Source: Proteus cibi
GTDB lineage: Bacteria; Pseudomonadota; Gammaproteobacteria; Enterobacterales; Enterobacteriaceae
Assembly: GCF_003144405.1 (NCBI RefSeq)
Contig: NZ_PENW01000016.1
Coordinates: 124,001-188,000 of the forward strand
Direction of reading: 5' to 3'
DNA length: 64,000 nt
Part shown: in pieces, positions 17,636-26,801 of the stretch
Numbering within the stretch: the stretch's first letter is position 1
Layout of the letters: every line of letters begins with the position of its first letter
Notes under the pieces: model-generated
Databases searched by the model: none
The model's input: only the letters and a program-made list of their open reading frames with translations
Told to the model about the DNA's origin: nothing
Program-made: the position numbers and the translations under genes

Positions 17636-18983
17636 GGATACAATTTCTATGGTTCAGCCTCGTTATAAATCTTTAGTTGACAAATTGGCGCATGAAATAC
17701 GCACTGGTAAGTTATTGCCAGGTATGCGTTTACCCACTCATCGACATTTGGCAACAGCGCATAAAATGTCTCTTGCAACAGCAAGCCGAGTTTATGCTGA
17801 ATTAGAAAGTATGGGGTTAGTCATTGGTGAAACGGGAAGGGGAACTTTTGTTCGTGAGTTGTCGCTTCCAGCAAACCATGGAATAGAAAATCCTACGGCA
17901 ACAGATATGTTGGATCTTAATTTCAATTACCCCTCATTGCCTATTCAAGCTGAATTATTGCGTACCGAGCTAAAAAGATTATCGACATCAGGCGACATTG
18001 AATCATTACTTCGCTATCAACCCCATAGTGGCAAACTACACGATAAAAGAGTGATTTCTCAATATCTTAAAAATAAAGAAATCACGGTTGCACCTGAAAA
18101 TATTATTATTACTAGCGGTGCACAACAAGGCATTGCTATTACATTATTAAGTATTTTAAAACCGGGAGACGTTGTCGCGGTAGATGCATTAAGTTATCCC
18201 GGATTTAAATTAGCAGCACTCGCTCATCATTTAGAAATATTACCCATACCCATAACATCTTCAGGAACAGATCTAGATAAACTGGAAGCGCTATGCAAAA
18301 AAAGGGCAATACGCGCACTTTATTGTATCCCTACACTTCATAATCCAATGGGGTGGGTATTAACATTAAAACAGCGGCAACGATTAATTACTTTGGCAAG
18401 AAAATATCATTTTATGATCATTGAAGACGCGACTTATGCTTTTTTAGTTAAAAAAGCACCACCTTCAATTGTGACTTTGGCGCCAGATATTACCTTTTAT
18501 ATTTCCGGTTTTTCTAAAAATATAGCTTCTGGTTTAAGAGTCGGTTTTATTGTTGCTCCTACAAACACTATTTCATCGTTAGAGCGATCAATGAGAGTGA
18601 CGACATGGAATACACCTGCACTAATGACTTCCATTGTCTGTCAATGGGTGAAAGAAGGGATTGTTGATAAATTAGAACGTTTATTACGTAAAGATGCACA
18701 GCAACGACAAAAAATAGTCAGTGAGATATTTGAAGGACTTTCCTATATTCATCATCCGACTTCCTATTTTTTATGGGTCCCGTTACCTGAAGACGTTAGA
18801 GCCGATAAAATCGTTGCTTCATTACATCAATTACAAATATCTGTTGCAACCGCTGAACCTTATGCCACAACAACAAATATTCCTCATGCAATTCGTATTG
18901 CACTCGCTTCAATTGATATTGATTTATTGTATGAGGCGCTAATAAAGATCAGAAAAATCATTGAGTATCAAATTGATTTATAA
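17634..18983 (+). CDS. MocR-type regulator (GntR DNA-binding domain fused to PLP aminotransferase)
   Basis: A protein of 449 residues. The N-terminal 75 residues are a GntR winged helix (GMRLPTHRHLATAHKMSLAT, then ASRVYAELESMGLV). The rest is a fold-type I aminotransferase domain with the PLP lysine in FYISGFSKNIASGLRVGF and the Asp of IIEDATYAF. Such MocR proteins sense PLP or an amino acid adduct. The frame stays open to 17565. The ATG at 17634 places the GntR domain at the usual distance, and M29 of the longer frame (17649) is another option. It probably controls the divergent EamA exporter. Confidence 0.87.
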   Translation: MDTISMVQPRYKSLVDKLAHEIRTGKLLPGMRLPTHRHLATAHKMSLATASRVYAELESMGLVIGETGRGTFVRELSLPANHGIENPTATDMLDLNFNYPSLPIQAELLRTELKRLSTSGDIESLLRYQPHSGKLHDKRVISQYLKNKEITVAPENIIITSGAQQGIAITLLSILKPGDVVAVDALSYPGFKLAALAHHLEILPIPITSSGTDLDKLEALCKKRAIRALYCIPTLHNPMGWVLTLKQRQRLITLARKYHFMIIEDATYAFLVKKAPPSIVTLAPDITFYISGFSKNIASGLRVGFIVAPTNTISSLERSMRVTTWNTPALMTSIVCQWVKEGIVDKLERLLRKDAQQRQKIVSEIFEGLSYIHHPTSYFLWVPLPEDVRADKIVASLHQLQISVATAEPYATTTNIPHAIRIALASIDIDLLYEALIKIRKIIEYQIDL

Positions 18984-18994
18984 TGTTTTTTATT

Positions 18995-19030
18995 AACACC
19001 TAAAGAGCTGTTCTCATTTAGGTGTTATTT
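18995..19030. terminator. Bidirectional terminator between convergent genes
   Basis: AACACCTAAA (18995-19004), a 12-base loop, TTTAGGTGTT (19017-19026), then ATTT. It lies between the convergent MocR and hydrolase genes. Confidence 0.75.
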
Positions 19031-19035
19031 ACATT

Positions 19036-20124
19036 TTATCTTAATTCTGAATTGATACTTTTACATTGAAAATCAATGTAATCAGAATATATTGTCATCT
19101 CTTCAGTGATCCACGATGTTAAGTAATTTAAAGCATCAGAGGAATAACTATCCCGCCCTTGGTAAATGAAAAGCATCTGTTTCCACCAAGGCCATTGATT
19201 ATCTAATTGGTAATTAAAAAAGGGGGCATTTAATAAACCATGAGAAGCATTGGGGAATAGGGTGACTGTTTTATTTACATCATTTCCCAATAGTGTTCTA
19301 TATAAACATGCATTTTTGGGTGCATCAACATTAAGATCTGACTCACCAAACATCGCCAATACTCGTCCATTCATGTGCGGTAAATCTTTAGATGAATCAC
19401 TTAAATAGTTTTGAATAACAAAATAGAAACGATCATCAGACATATCTCCCTGCGCTGAAATATCATGGCTACCATTAATGCCAAACACTCGATCATTTTG
19501 TTGCAATTGTTCAGCTACTCTGCGATTAATTTCATTACTATCAATGTTGTTAGCTTTTAAACGAACTCGGTAATAATATGTGCCTTGATCTCGCCAATTT
19601 ACAGCGCCACCAATAATAACGGAAAAATCGGGTTTAGATTGTGTCGCTGCAATAGGAATAACCCACCCAGCCTGCGAAAATCCCAAATAACCCACTTTAA
19701 TATCTGTATGAGTAAATTTCTTTTGAATAACTTGTAAAGCTATTTGTGCTTCATCAGCTCTATCTTGCATAGATTGAAATAACCAATTTCCCTGACTTTC
19801 TCCCACACCGGCTTTATCCCATGTATACACACCAATGCCAGCATCCAGCAAGCTATTAATTAACGGTAAATATCCACTATTTGAAAAGCGATCTTGAGCA
19901 CCATCACCATGAATTAAAATAGCGATTGCTTTTGTATTATTCTGATTAGGTAAAATTAATGTTCCTGATAAAGTGTCTGTTTTAGAAACAAAACTTATTG
20001 ATGTTATCACTGATTTATTCTCATCCAATTCAAAATCAGACACTCTGCTATTACTTACGATAATCACAAGAATCAGTGCTATCAAGGTGACATAAAACCA
20101 AATTGATTTGAAACATTTCTTCAT
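19036..20124 (-). CDS. Membrane-anchored or secreted alpha/beta hydrolase
   Basis: A protein of 362 residues. The N-terminal KSIWFYVTLIALILVIIVSN is a signal anchor. The alpha/beta hydrolase core begins with the oxyanion strand IAILIHGDGAQDR. The nucleophile is in VGYLGFSQAGWVIP (GxSxA type), an acidic residue lies in FGESDLNVDAP, and the catalytic His in NASHGLLN. It probably acts outside the inner membrane on an ester or peptide. The 28-bp palindrome at 20204-20231, 80 bp upstream of its start, looks like an operator for it. Confidence 0.82.
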   Translation of the reverse strand: MKKCFKSIWFYVTLIALILVIIVSNSRVSDFELDENKSVITSISFVSKTDTLSGTLILPNQNNTKAIAILIHGDGAQDRFSNSGYLPLINSLLDAGIGVYTWDKAGVGESQGNWLFQSMQDRADEAQIALQVIQKKFTHTDIKVGYLGFSQAGWVIPIAATQSKPDFSVIIGGAVNWRDQGTYYYRVRLKANNIDSNEINRRVAEQLQQNDRVFGINGSHDISAQGDMSDDRFYFVIQNYLSDSSKDLPHMNGRVLAMFGESDLNVDAPKNACLYRTLLGNDVNKTVTLFPNASHGLLNAPFFNYQLDNQWPWWKQMLFIYQGRDSYSSDALNYLTSWITEEMTIYSDYIDFQCKSINSELR

Positions 20125-20203
20125 AGTTCGAAATATCCTCGATAACGAATAGACTTGCGAGTCATTTTAACAAGTTGTTTATAACATCATTTATATAATA
20201 TGC

Positions 20204-20231
20204 ATTAATTAGACTAAGTAGTCTAATTAAT
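20204..20231. promoter_or_regulatory. 28-bp perfect palindrome, probable TetR-type operator
   Basis: ATTAATTAGACTA-AG-TAGTCTAATTAAT: 13-base arms with a two-base centre. The core TAGACT-N4-AGTCTA resembles operators of TetR-family regulators such as NemR (TAGACC-N4-GGTCTA). It lies 80 bp upstream of the hydrolase start at 20124. No TetR gene is adjacent. Confidence 0.55.
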
Positions 20232-20640
20232 TACGAAGATATCATTAAAAATAGCTTAAATAGGAACAGGTAAGATGAGTGACACATTAAGTTAAATTCT
20301 TAAAAACATAACACAAGAATACCGTTTTTGTTTCACTTAACTTTTTTGCAAATAACATTAATTGTTAAAAAAAAGAGATATTGAGTTATCATTTTTTAAA
20401 TTATTTATTAAATAAGTATTTTATACAAAAAAAATATCAGTATAATTACTAATCATTAACACTCTTCATCTTTCTTAGATTATCTTAAATAGAGTGATTT
20501 TGTGTTGTCTTCATGTCATTGTTACATAATAAACATTGCTAAAATAATAAAGATTTTAATTTTTTTTATTTTTTAAATTAAAAATTAAAGAGACGGAATA
20601 AATATCTTTAGTGATGTTTCAATCAAAAATGGACGGTGTG
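20232..20640. other. AT-rich intergenic region
   Basis: About 410 bases of extreme AT content. It must hold the promoter of the secreted protein at 20641. No ORF, terminator or further repeat could be supported. Confidence 0.4.
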
Positions 20641-21018
20641 ATGAAAAAACTTATCTTATTAAGTGCAATATCTGGTGGCATATTATTTTGGTCTATACAT
20701 TTACAAGCAGATAATTTTGACTGTCGAAATGCAGCAACACAAACTGAAATAAATCAATGTGTACACCAGGATTTTCAACAGAAAGATGAAGAGCTTAACC
20801 GCATCTACCAACAATATTACGCCAAATTAGACGACATTCGAAAAAATAAGTTAAAACAAGCTCAGTTGGTTTGGATTAATTTTAGAGACCTCTCTTGCCA
20901 ATATGAAGCTGATTATTATCAAGGTGGTAGTTTAGCGCCAATGGTATATAGCAGTTGTTTAAAAGATAAAACAAAAGAAAGAATTAGCGACCTTAAAAAT
21001 TACATTGCTCTATATTAA
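20641..21018 (+). CDS. Secreted LprI/DUF1311-family protein
   Basis: A protein of 125 residues. It has a signal peptide (MKKLILLSAISGGILFW) with cleavage near LQA-DN, then one LprI-type domain whose cysteines are conserved in the family (NFDCRNAATQTEINQC, SCQYEADYY, YSSC). The domain forms a small helical periplasmic module; one mycobacterial member inhibits lysozyme, while most are uncharacterised. An ATG at 20611 is in frame, but the signal peptide begins at 20641. A lysozyme-inhibitor role is only an analogy. Confidence 0.78.
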   Translation: MKKLILLSAISGGILFWSIHLQADNFDCRNAATQTEINQCVHQDFQQKDEELNRIYQQYYAKLDDIRKNKLKQAQLVWINFRDLSCQYEADYYQGGSLAPMVYSSCLKDKTKERISDLKNYIALY

Positions 21019-21189
21019 AAATATATTCTTTTTATAATAGTCAATTAAATATAGTGATTATCATGAAAATATTTTATAGATGATGTAAATGTAAATTTTG
21101 TATTATTTTGAAACATAAATTTCCTTGACTAATCAGTGTTAAAAAGTAGTCTGGTGCGCAAGTAATAAGCAAGAAAAGAAGTTAATACA

Positions 21190-21723
21190 ATGAATAAGAT
21201 ATTAAAGCTTGGACTAGGATTACTTTTTTTATCGCTACCATTTACTTCAACTTCAGCAGATATTAAACTCGAATATGGAGTAAATCTTATCGATTTTAAT
21301 GGTGATGGGATACCTGATGTTGTGGTTAAATCTATACGCTCATTAAATGACTCATCGTTTGTCGATATAGTGACTGTTTATATCAAGGGTAGCGACCAAA
21401 AGGTATATATTGTTCCATCCATATATGCGAATGCCTTAAGTCTTTACAATAATAAGATAAAAGCTACTGATATCACTATTTCAGATTTTAAGTTTATTGA
21501 AATTAAAGATCGAATTGTGTTGTTAAGTGCTGAAAAAATAGGAAATAATTTACAAAAACCTACTCCTGTTCGTTTTTCTAATTATGAAATCTTAGAAAAG
21601 AAAAAAGGGGATGAAATTCAGTTCAAATGGCAATTTAATACTTACTGTGTCACTGAATTATCTTATCTTAGCGTTGAAGATGCATATTCTGATGCCTGTA
21701 TAAATAAACTTATTAATGAATAA
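21190..21723 (+). CDS. Secreted protein, possibly CarG-like
   Basis: A protein of 177 residues with a signal peptide (ILKLGLGLLFLSLPFTSTSA). The mature part starts with IKLEYGVNLIDFNGDGIPDV, a DxNxDGxxD calcium-loop-like motif also seen at the start of CarG-type carbapenem self-resistance proteins, and continues as beta-rich sequence with two late cysteines (NTYCVTEL, DACINKL). I recall CarG as having a similar opening motif, but the rest is not close enough to be sure. No carbapenem genes are near. Call it an uncharacterised periplasmic protein with possible CarG relationship. Confidence 0.6.
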   Translation: MNKILKLGLGLLFLSLPFTSTSADIKLEYGVNLIDFNGDGIPDVVVKSIRSLNDSSFVDIVTVYIKGSDQKVYIVPSIYANALSLYNNKIKATDITISDFKFIEIKDRIVLLSAEKIGNNLQKPTPVRFSNYEILEKKKGDEIQFKWQFNTYCVTELSYLSVEDAYSDACINKLINE

Positions 21724-21941
21724 ACCTACAAGTTCTTAATAAACTCATCACATTATGATGTATTTCATTTTTTTCTTATAAAACAATAAATTGTGATAAT
21801 ATAAAGAATATTCCTTTCTTTATATGCATTGAGTACTTGTATCATTTCTTGTTCCTTGTTATTAATCTATTGTTAGGATATTTCTTAATCAAAATGATAT
21901 TACTGGTGCTGTTTTTATCGAGGTCTGTCTAAGAGGGAGAT

Positions 21942-22742
21942 ATGAAGGAGATTATTACAGGTTTACTTCTAGCCTCAATATCACTATTTACTGTATCTTG
22001 TTCGCAAGAAGATACACATAAAGTAAAAGTGGCAATTAATACAGGACCTGATCAAGTGATTTGGGATGAAGTTATTCGTTTGGCAAAATTAACAGAAGGG
22101 CTAGAGGTTGAGGTTATCGCTTTTAATGATTACGAGCTTCCTAATAAGGCATTGAACAATAAGGATGTTGATGCGAATGCGTTTCAATCAATTCCTTATC
22201 TTCAAACACAGATGAAAGAATATAATTATAAATTTCATATCGCGAGTAAAACATACATTTTTCCTTTAGCCGCATACTCTAAAAAAATTAGCGATATAAA
22301 CGAATTAGAATTAGGATCTCTTGTTGCGATTTCAAATGAAGCCAGTATGAGAGGGCGAGCACTTCTGTTACTCGCTGAAAATCATCTTATTACTCTCAAT
22401 GAAAATGTGGGTTTTACTCCAACAATAGATGACATTATCTATAACCCTAAAGAGATTACTTTTATTGAAGTTGATACACCAAAGCTCACAGAAGCATTAA
22501 ATGATCCATCGGTGACAATGGCGATTATTAACAATAATTTTTCGTCTCAGGTTGGGTTAATTGCAACTCGCGATGGATTAATTCTAGAAAATAAAAACTC
22601 TCCTTATGCCAATGTTATCGTCACCCGCGAAGATAATAAAGATGATGAAAATATTAAGAAACTGATTTCAGTGCTTCACTCCAGGCAAATAGAGTTAAAA
22701 TTTAAAGAAATGTATAAAGGTGATGCTGTAAGAGCTTGGTAA
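21942..22742 (+). CDS. MetQ/NlpA-family substrate-binding lipoprotein
   Basis: A protein of 266 residues. The signal ends in SLFTVSC, an acceptable lipobox, so the protein is probably lipid-anchored in the inner or outer membrane. The mature part follows the NlpA/MetQ family: VKVAINTGPDQVIWDEVIRL, then NKDVDANAFQSIPYLQ, whose counterpart in MetQ lines the methionine pocket. No MetN ATPase or MetI permease gene is adjacent, so it may serve the MetNI transporter encoded elsewhere. The next gene is a methionine gamma-lyase-like enzyme, which supports sulfur amino acid uptake. Confidence 0.85.
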   Translation: MKEIITGLLLASISLFTVSCSQEDTHKVKVAINTGPDQVIWDEVIRLAKLTEGLEVEVIAFNDYELPNKALNNKDVDANAFQSIPYLQTQMKEYNYKFHIASKTYIFPLAAYSKKISDINELELGSLVAISNEASMRGRALLLLAENHLITLNENVGFTPTIDDIIYNPKEITFIEVDTPKLTEALNDPSVTMAIINNNFSSQVGLIATRDGLILENKNSPYANVIVTREDNKDDENIKKLISVLHSRQIELKFKEMYKGDAVRAW

Positions 22743-22748
22743 CCCCTT

Positions 22749-22793
22749 AACTTAAAGGTAAAAAGAGGTTCTCATTCTTTTTATCTTTAAGTT
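22749..22793 (+). terminator. Long AT-rich stem-loop after the MetQ-like gene
   Basis: An 18-bp arm at 22749-22766 pairs with 22776-22793 across a nine-base loop; the only irregularity is one G-U pair. The stem is U-rich at its 3' side and lies seven bases after the stop codon. Confidence 0.55.
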
Positions 22794-23021
22794 TATCCTA
22801 CTTTTTAGCTTCTTTTTAACCAGAATAATCAACTGTTATTCAGTCAAATTACATCAATTAAATATCACCCAATAAATATAATATTTTATTTAAAGTTATC
22901 TTTAGCTTCGAACTCGTTATGTTTATATAACTACTGGTTTTTATTCTATATAAAACATTCTAACAACATGAATTTTTTTCAGTATGATAAAGATCCTTCA
23001 TTAAACATAAGAAATAAAAAA

Positions 23022-24305
23022 ATGACTGACTCTCAACTGAAAAAACAATATATCGGCGAACATAAACTATCACCAGAAACACTAATGATGAGTTATGGCT
23101 ATGATCCATTACTCTCTGAAGGCTCAGTTAAACCACCTGTATTTTTAACATCCACCTTTATTTTTAAAAGTGCTGAAGAGGGTAAAGCCTTTTTTGATAC
23201 TGTAAGTGGTAGAAAACCTTTACCTGAAGGTGAAAAAGCAGGTTTAGTTTATTCTCGCTTTAATCAACCTAATAGTGAAATTGTTGAAGACAGATTAGCG
23301 GTTTATGAAAATACACAATCTTGTGTATTATTTTCATCAGGAATGTCTGCGATCACCACAACATTAATGGCATTAACGCAACCTGGCGATGTCATTTTAC
23401 ACTCACAGCCACTTTATGGTGGAACGGAGACATTAATTGCCAAAACACTTGCTAAATTTGGTATTCAAGCAACCCCATTTACTGATGGATTAAATCGTTC
23501 ACTTATTCAAGAACAAGCCGATAAAGCCAGTCAAAAGGGGCGTGTATCCGTTATTTTTGCAGAAACTCCTGCAAACCCGACTAACTCATTAGTTGATATT
23601 GAAGCATTAAAAAATGTTGCTGACCAATTAGAAAAAACGCAAGGCTATCGTCCTATTATTGTTTGTGATAACACATTACTTGGCCCTGTATATCAACATC
23701 CTATAGAACAAGGTGCTGATATCTCTGTCTATTCTTTAACTAAATATGTTGGTGGACACTCAGATTTAGTTGCAGGTGCCGCAATGGGCTCACGGGAACT
23801 TATTAATCAAATCAGATTACTAAGAGGAGCTATAGGGACACAACTGGACCCACATTCTTGCTGGATGTTAGGTCGTTCTTTAGAAACGTTACAAATTAGA
23901 ATGGAAAAAGCCAATCAGAATGCGTTATTAGTTGCAGAATTTCTGCGTGATCATGAAAAAGTAAAAGCAATTCACTATTTACCTTTTGCGGATAAAAATT
24001 CGATTGAAGCTCAGGTGTTTGCCAAACAATGCACTGGTGCGGGATCAACTTTCTCATTTGATATTGTTGGTGGAGAAAGTGAAGCTTTCCGTTTTCTTAA
24101 TGCAATGAAAATTTTTAAACTGGCAGTAAGTCTAGGGGGAACGGAATCTTTAGCCTGCCATCCTGGATCAACCACACATTCGGGTGTACCAATGGCATTA
24201 CGACATAGCATTGGCATTCAAGATACCACCATTCGTTTATCTATTGGAATAGAAAACCCACAAGATTTAATTGCTGATTTATCCCAAGCATTAGCAAATA
24301 CTTAA
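23022..24305 (+). CDS. Cys/Met-metabolism PLP enzyme (methionine gamma-lyase / cystathionine gamma-synthase family)
   Basis: A protein of 427 residues, a full-length fold-type I PLP enzyme. Motifs: [32 protein letters not shown], the Asp of [19 protein letters not shown] lysine in [16 protein letters not shown], and the C-terminal [13 protein letters not shown]. The family includes methionine gamma-lyase, cystathionine synthase and lyases. With a MetQ-like lipoprotein upstream, methionine or homocysteine breakdown is the likeliest role, but sequence alone does not settle it. The open frame extends to 22968. I prefer the ATG at 23022, which matches the family's usual N-terminal length; both ribosome sites are weak. 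Confidence 0.82.
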   Translation: MTDSQLKKQYIGEHKLSPETLMMSYGYDPLLSEGSVKPPVFLTSTFIFKSAEEGKAFFDTVSGRKPLPEGEKAGLVYSRFNQPNSEIVEDRLAVYENTQSCVLFSSGMSAITTTLMALTQPGDVILHSQPLYGGTETLIAKTLAKFGIQATPFTDGLNRSLIQEQADKASQKGRVSVIFAETPANPTNSLVDIEALKNVADQLEKTQGYRPIIVCDNTLLGPVYQHPIEQGADISVYSLTKYVGGHSDLVAGAAMGSRELINQIRLLRGAIGTQLDPHSCWMLGRSLETLQIRMEKANQNALLVAEFLRDHEKVKAIHYLPFADKNSIEAQVFAKQCTGAGSTFSFDIVGGESEAFRFLNAMKIFKLAVSLGGTESLACHPGSTTHSGVPMALRHSIGIQDTTIRLSIGIENPQDLIADLSQALANT

Positions 24306-24326
24306 TTAAATTATCCAATTAATATT

Positions 24327-24368
24327 AAAAAACACCAGATAATGTGAATTTCACAATCTGGTGTTTTG
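24327..24368. terminator. Bidirectional terminator
   Basis: AAAACACCAGAT and ATCTGGTGTTTT flank an inner stem TGTGAATTTCACA. It separates the convergent PLP enzyme and GNAT genes. Confidence 0.82.
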
Positions 24369-24370
24369 TT

Positions 24371-24928
24371 TTAATCGGTCTGTTTTTGGATTTCAATCCA
24401 TTCATCTTTAGTTAGGCGGCAAATATTTTCAACTTTCACTTCATCTAAAAATTCCACGTATTGTTCTTCAATAACATGATGGAATTTAAATCCACATTTT
24501 TCTTGTGCTTTTTGTGACTTCTCATTATCAGCGAAATAGCCACACCATAAATTATCTAATTCCAATGTTTCAAAGCTATGTCGACAGATTTCTTTTACAG
24601 CTTCTGGTATTAAACCTTTGCCCCAAAATGGCACACCAATCCAATAAGAAACTTCAGCATCATTATCTCCAATAGGAAAATTACTCTCATTTGCGAAAGA
24701 TAATCCAACCAAACCGATAGCGAAATCATTATCAATTAACGTAACGGCATAAACTTCGTTACGCATAAATATAGAGCGAATAATTTCGGCACTTTCTTCA
24801 ACACTTTTATGTACTGGCCAACCTGCAATTGGACCAATGCGTTCATCTTTTGCGTATTGATACAAACTTGACGCATCAGTAAGTTTCCATGGGCGAAGTA
24901 TAAGCCTCTCTGTTTTTAATGTTTTCAT
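24371..24928 (-). CDS. GNAT acetyltransferase, RimJ/RimL type
   Basis: A protein of 185 residues opening MKTLKTERLILRPWKLTDAS, the signature of RimJ/RimL-type N-acetyltransferases. It continues with VSYWIGVPFWGKGLIPEAVK (acetyl-CoA binding) and NEKSQKAQEKCGFKFHH. The family acetylates protein N-termini or small molecules. Substrate not inferable. Monocistronic. Confidence 0.85.
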   Translation of the reverse strand: MKTLKTERLILRPWKLTDASSLYQYAKDERIGPIAGWPVHKSVEESAEIIRSIFMRNEVYAVTLIDNDFAIGLVGLSFANESNFPIGDNDAEVSYWIGVPFWGKGLIPEAVKEICRHSFETLELDNLWCGYFADNEKSQKAQEKCGFKFHHVIEEQYVEFLDEVKVENICRLTKDEWIEIQKQTD

Positions 24929-25150
24929 TTCAATAAGTTCTCTTAATTTTTAAGTGTTTTGCAATTTATCTTACGTCTTTAAGATGTGAGTATTCTAAAG
25001 AGAACAACTAAAAAACCGAATGTCATAAAACAGGTAAAATCGGTACTTTTGACAACTAAATGAGAATGGATACTTGTTATTAAATTCAATATCGTCAAAG
25101 ATAAAAACAGCAAATGGGCTAGGTAAGCATTAAAAGAGGTTAATTGATTT

Positions 25151-25996
25151 ATGTTGAGTCAAGTTCTGTCACGACTTAATGCGTCATCGCAACATGCCAT
25201 AATAGGTGAAAGTAATATGACAAATGAAATTGGTTATCCTCTACCTTTATCCTATATTGTGATTATGATTTGTTTAGAAGGTAGGGCAATAGCCAATATT
25301 GGTTTTCAAAAACAGGTGATCAAAGCGAATGATATTCTTATTTTAGGCGATGATATGATGACTGTTTTGAATCAAAAGTCAGCAAACTTTCGCTTGTTTT
25401 ATTGCTTTCTTGATAAATCTTTTGCCTCAGAAATTGCTTATTCTCTTTCTAATACTTTATTTTCATTTCTCCATGAAAACCCTGTTTGCCACCCACAAAA
25501 AGAGCAATATGAAGACTTAAATAGATGGACTCAACAGCTAATACATATAGATGACAGTTATTCTGAACACAGAAAATTAATGTTAAAAAACCACTTACAA
25601 AATCTTTTTTTTGCGATTACTGAATCAATACCGCCTCATTTCTCTATCGCCAAAAAAGAATTTAGTCGTAAAGAAAAGCTTTGCTGGCAGTTTTGGGAAT
25701 TGATCGGAAAATATTGTTTAGAGCATAGAGAGGTGGCTTTTTATGCAAATCAGCTTAACATTACACCGTTTTATTTATCACAAATAACAAAGCAATTCTT
25801 TAATGATGCGCCTAAGACCTTGATTAATCGTCAGGTTACTCTTGAAATAAAAACATTATTAATGCACACTTCGCTTTCGGTAAATGAGTTATCAATGAAG
25901 CTTCATTTTGATGATCCCTCATATTTATGCCGATATTTTAAAAGAGAAACAGGTAACTCTTTATCGGGTTACCGTAAACAACATCAACGACAATAA
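25151..25996 (+). CDS. AraC-family transcriptional regulator
   Basis: A protein of 281 residues. The N-terminal 170 residues are a divergent sensor domain (cupin-like region from about residue 35). The C-terminal 100 residues hold the AraC DNA-binding domain, with [20 protein letters not shown] as the first helix-turn-helix and [20 protein letters not shown], then [11 protein letters not shown], as the second. The target is unknown, since no obvious partner gene is adjacent; the following gene is a phosphoesterase. AGAGG lies upstream of the ATG at a slightly long distance. Confidence 0.85.
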   Translation: MLSQVLSRLNASSQHAIIGESNMTNEIGYPLPLSYIVIMICLEGRAIANIGFQKQVIKANDILILGDDMMTVLNQKSANFRLFYCFLDKSFASEIAYSLSNTLFSFLHENPVCHPQKEQYEDLNRWTQQLIHIDDSYSEHRKLMLKNHLQNLFFAITESIPPHFSIAKKEFSRKEKLCWQFWELIGKYCLEHREVAFYANQLNITPFYLSQITKQFFNDAPKTLINRQVTLEIKTLLMHTSLSVNELSMKLHFDDPSYLCRYFKRETGNSLSGYRKQHQRQ

Positions 25997-26049
25997 GGCA
26001 GATGATATTGTACTTATTGTTTTACCTTTAACTAAAGGAGGGAATTATT

Positions 26050-26094
26050 TTGAAAAAATATCACTATGCAGACCGAGGGAAAATATTTTCTTAA
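26050..26094 (+). CDS. Possible 14-codon ORF ahead of the phosphoesterase gene
   Basis: TTG at 26050 preceded by AAGGAGGG at the right distance opens MKKYHYADRGKIFS and a TAA. The ribosome site is far stronger than those around it. It lies in the 130-base gap between the AraC gene and the phosphoesterase. It could be a leader, a tiny protein, or the relic of a lost gene. Confidence 0.3.
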   Translation: MKKYHYADRGKIFS

Positions 26095-26128
26095 GGTTAA
26101 TAATTTTATTATTTATTAAGAATTTACT

Positions 26129-26665
26129 ATGATTTACTTTACTTCTGATACACATTTTTGCCATTCAAATATCCTCAATCTTTGTGATCGTCCATTCAAC
26201 AGTGTTAGCCATATGAATGATTCTTTAATTCATAATTGGAACGCTTACGTTTCTGATAATGACGAAATCTACATTTTAGGTGATTTTCTTTATCGCGGAA
26301 CAGGGCGAGATGCCAATCAAATCTTGCGCCGATTAAAAGGTAAAAAATACCTTATTCGTGGAAATCACGACAAGTTTCTAGACGATCCGGAATTTGATGC
26401 ATCGGCATTTGAATGGGTAAAAGATTATTTTGAGTTGGATTATAAAAAAAGAAAAATTGTGATGTTTCATTATCCTATATTGGAATGGGCTGGTTTTTTC
26501 CGTGATTCAATTCATTTATATGGTCATGTTCACAACTCACAAAAAGATCCGACTCAACGTAAGCGTTTAGATGTTTTAGGAAAAAATGCCATTAACGTGG
26601 GTGTTGATGTTAACGATTTTTTCCCTATTAGCATTGAAACAATCATAAGAAGAGCGTCAAAATAG
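26129..26665 (+). CDS. Calcineurin-like metallophosphoesterase
   Basis: A protein of 178 residues comprising a single metallophosphoesterase domain: IYFTSDTHFCHSNIL (DxH), DEIYILGDFLYRG (GD), YLIRGNHDKF (GNHD), VMFHYP and HLYGHVHNSQ (GHxH). All dimetal ligands are present. Small proteins of this type hydrolyse phosphodiesters or nucleotides, and some are found in phages. The substrate is unknown. The gene ends 90 bases before a strong terminator. Confidence 0.88.
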   Translation: MIYFTSDTHFCHSNILNLCDRPFNSVSHMNDSLIHNWNAYVSDNDEIYILGDFLYRGTGRDANQILRRLKGKKYLIRGNHDKFLDDPEFDASAFEWVKDYFELDYKKRKIVMFHYPILEWAGFFRDSIHLYGHVHNSQKDPTQRKRLDVLGKNAINVGVDVNDFFPISIETIIRRASK

Positions 26666-26754
26666 TTAAATTGAGCCATATTTAGCTTATATAGCGCAAT
26701 CTTGAAAAGGAAAAGTAGAGACTGATAAGTTATCCGTTTTCTACGATGACTCAT

Positions 26755-26780
26755 AAAAAAAGACACCAAGGTGTCTTTTT
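26755..26780. terminator. Bidirectional terminator
   Basis: AAAAAAAGACACC-AA-GGTGTCTTTTT between the convergent phosphoesterase and MFS genes. Confidence 0.87.
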
Positions 26781-26801
26781 AGTCTGCACATTTAAACAAA
26801 G

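Noticed and set aside
22968-23021. A PheM-like leader reading MNFFQY before the PLP enzyme
   Set aside because: It is in frame with the enzyme and has no stop, ribosome site or terminator hairpin, so it is only an N-terminal extension.
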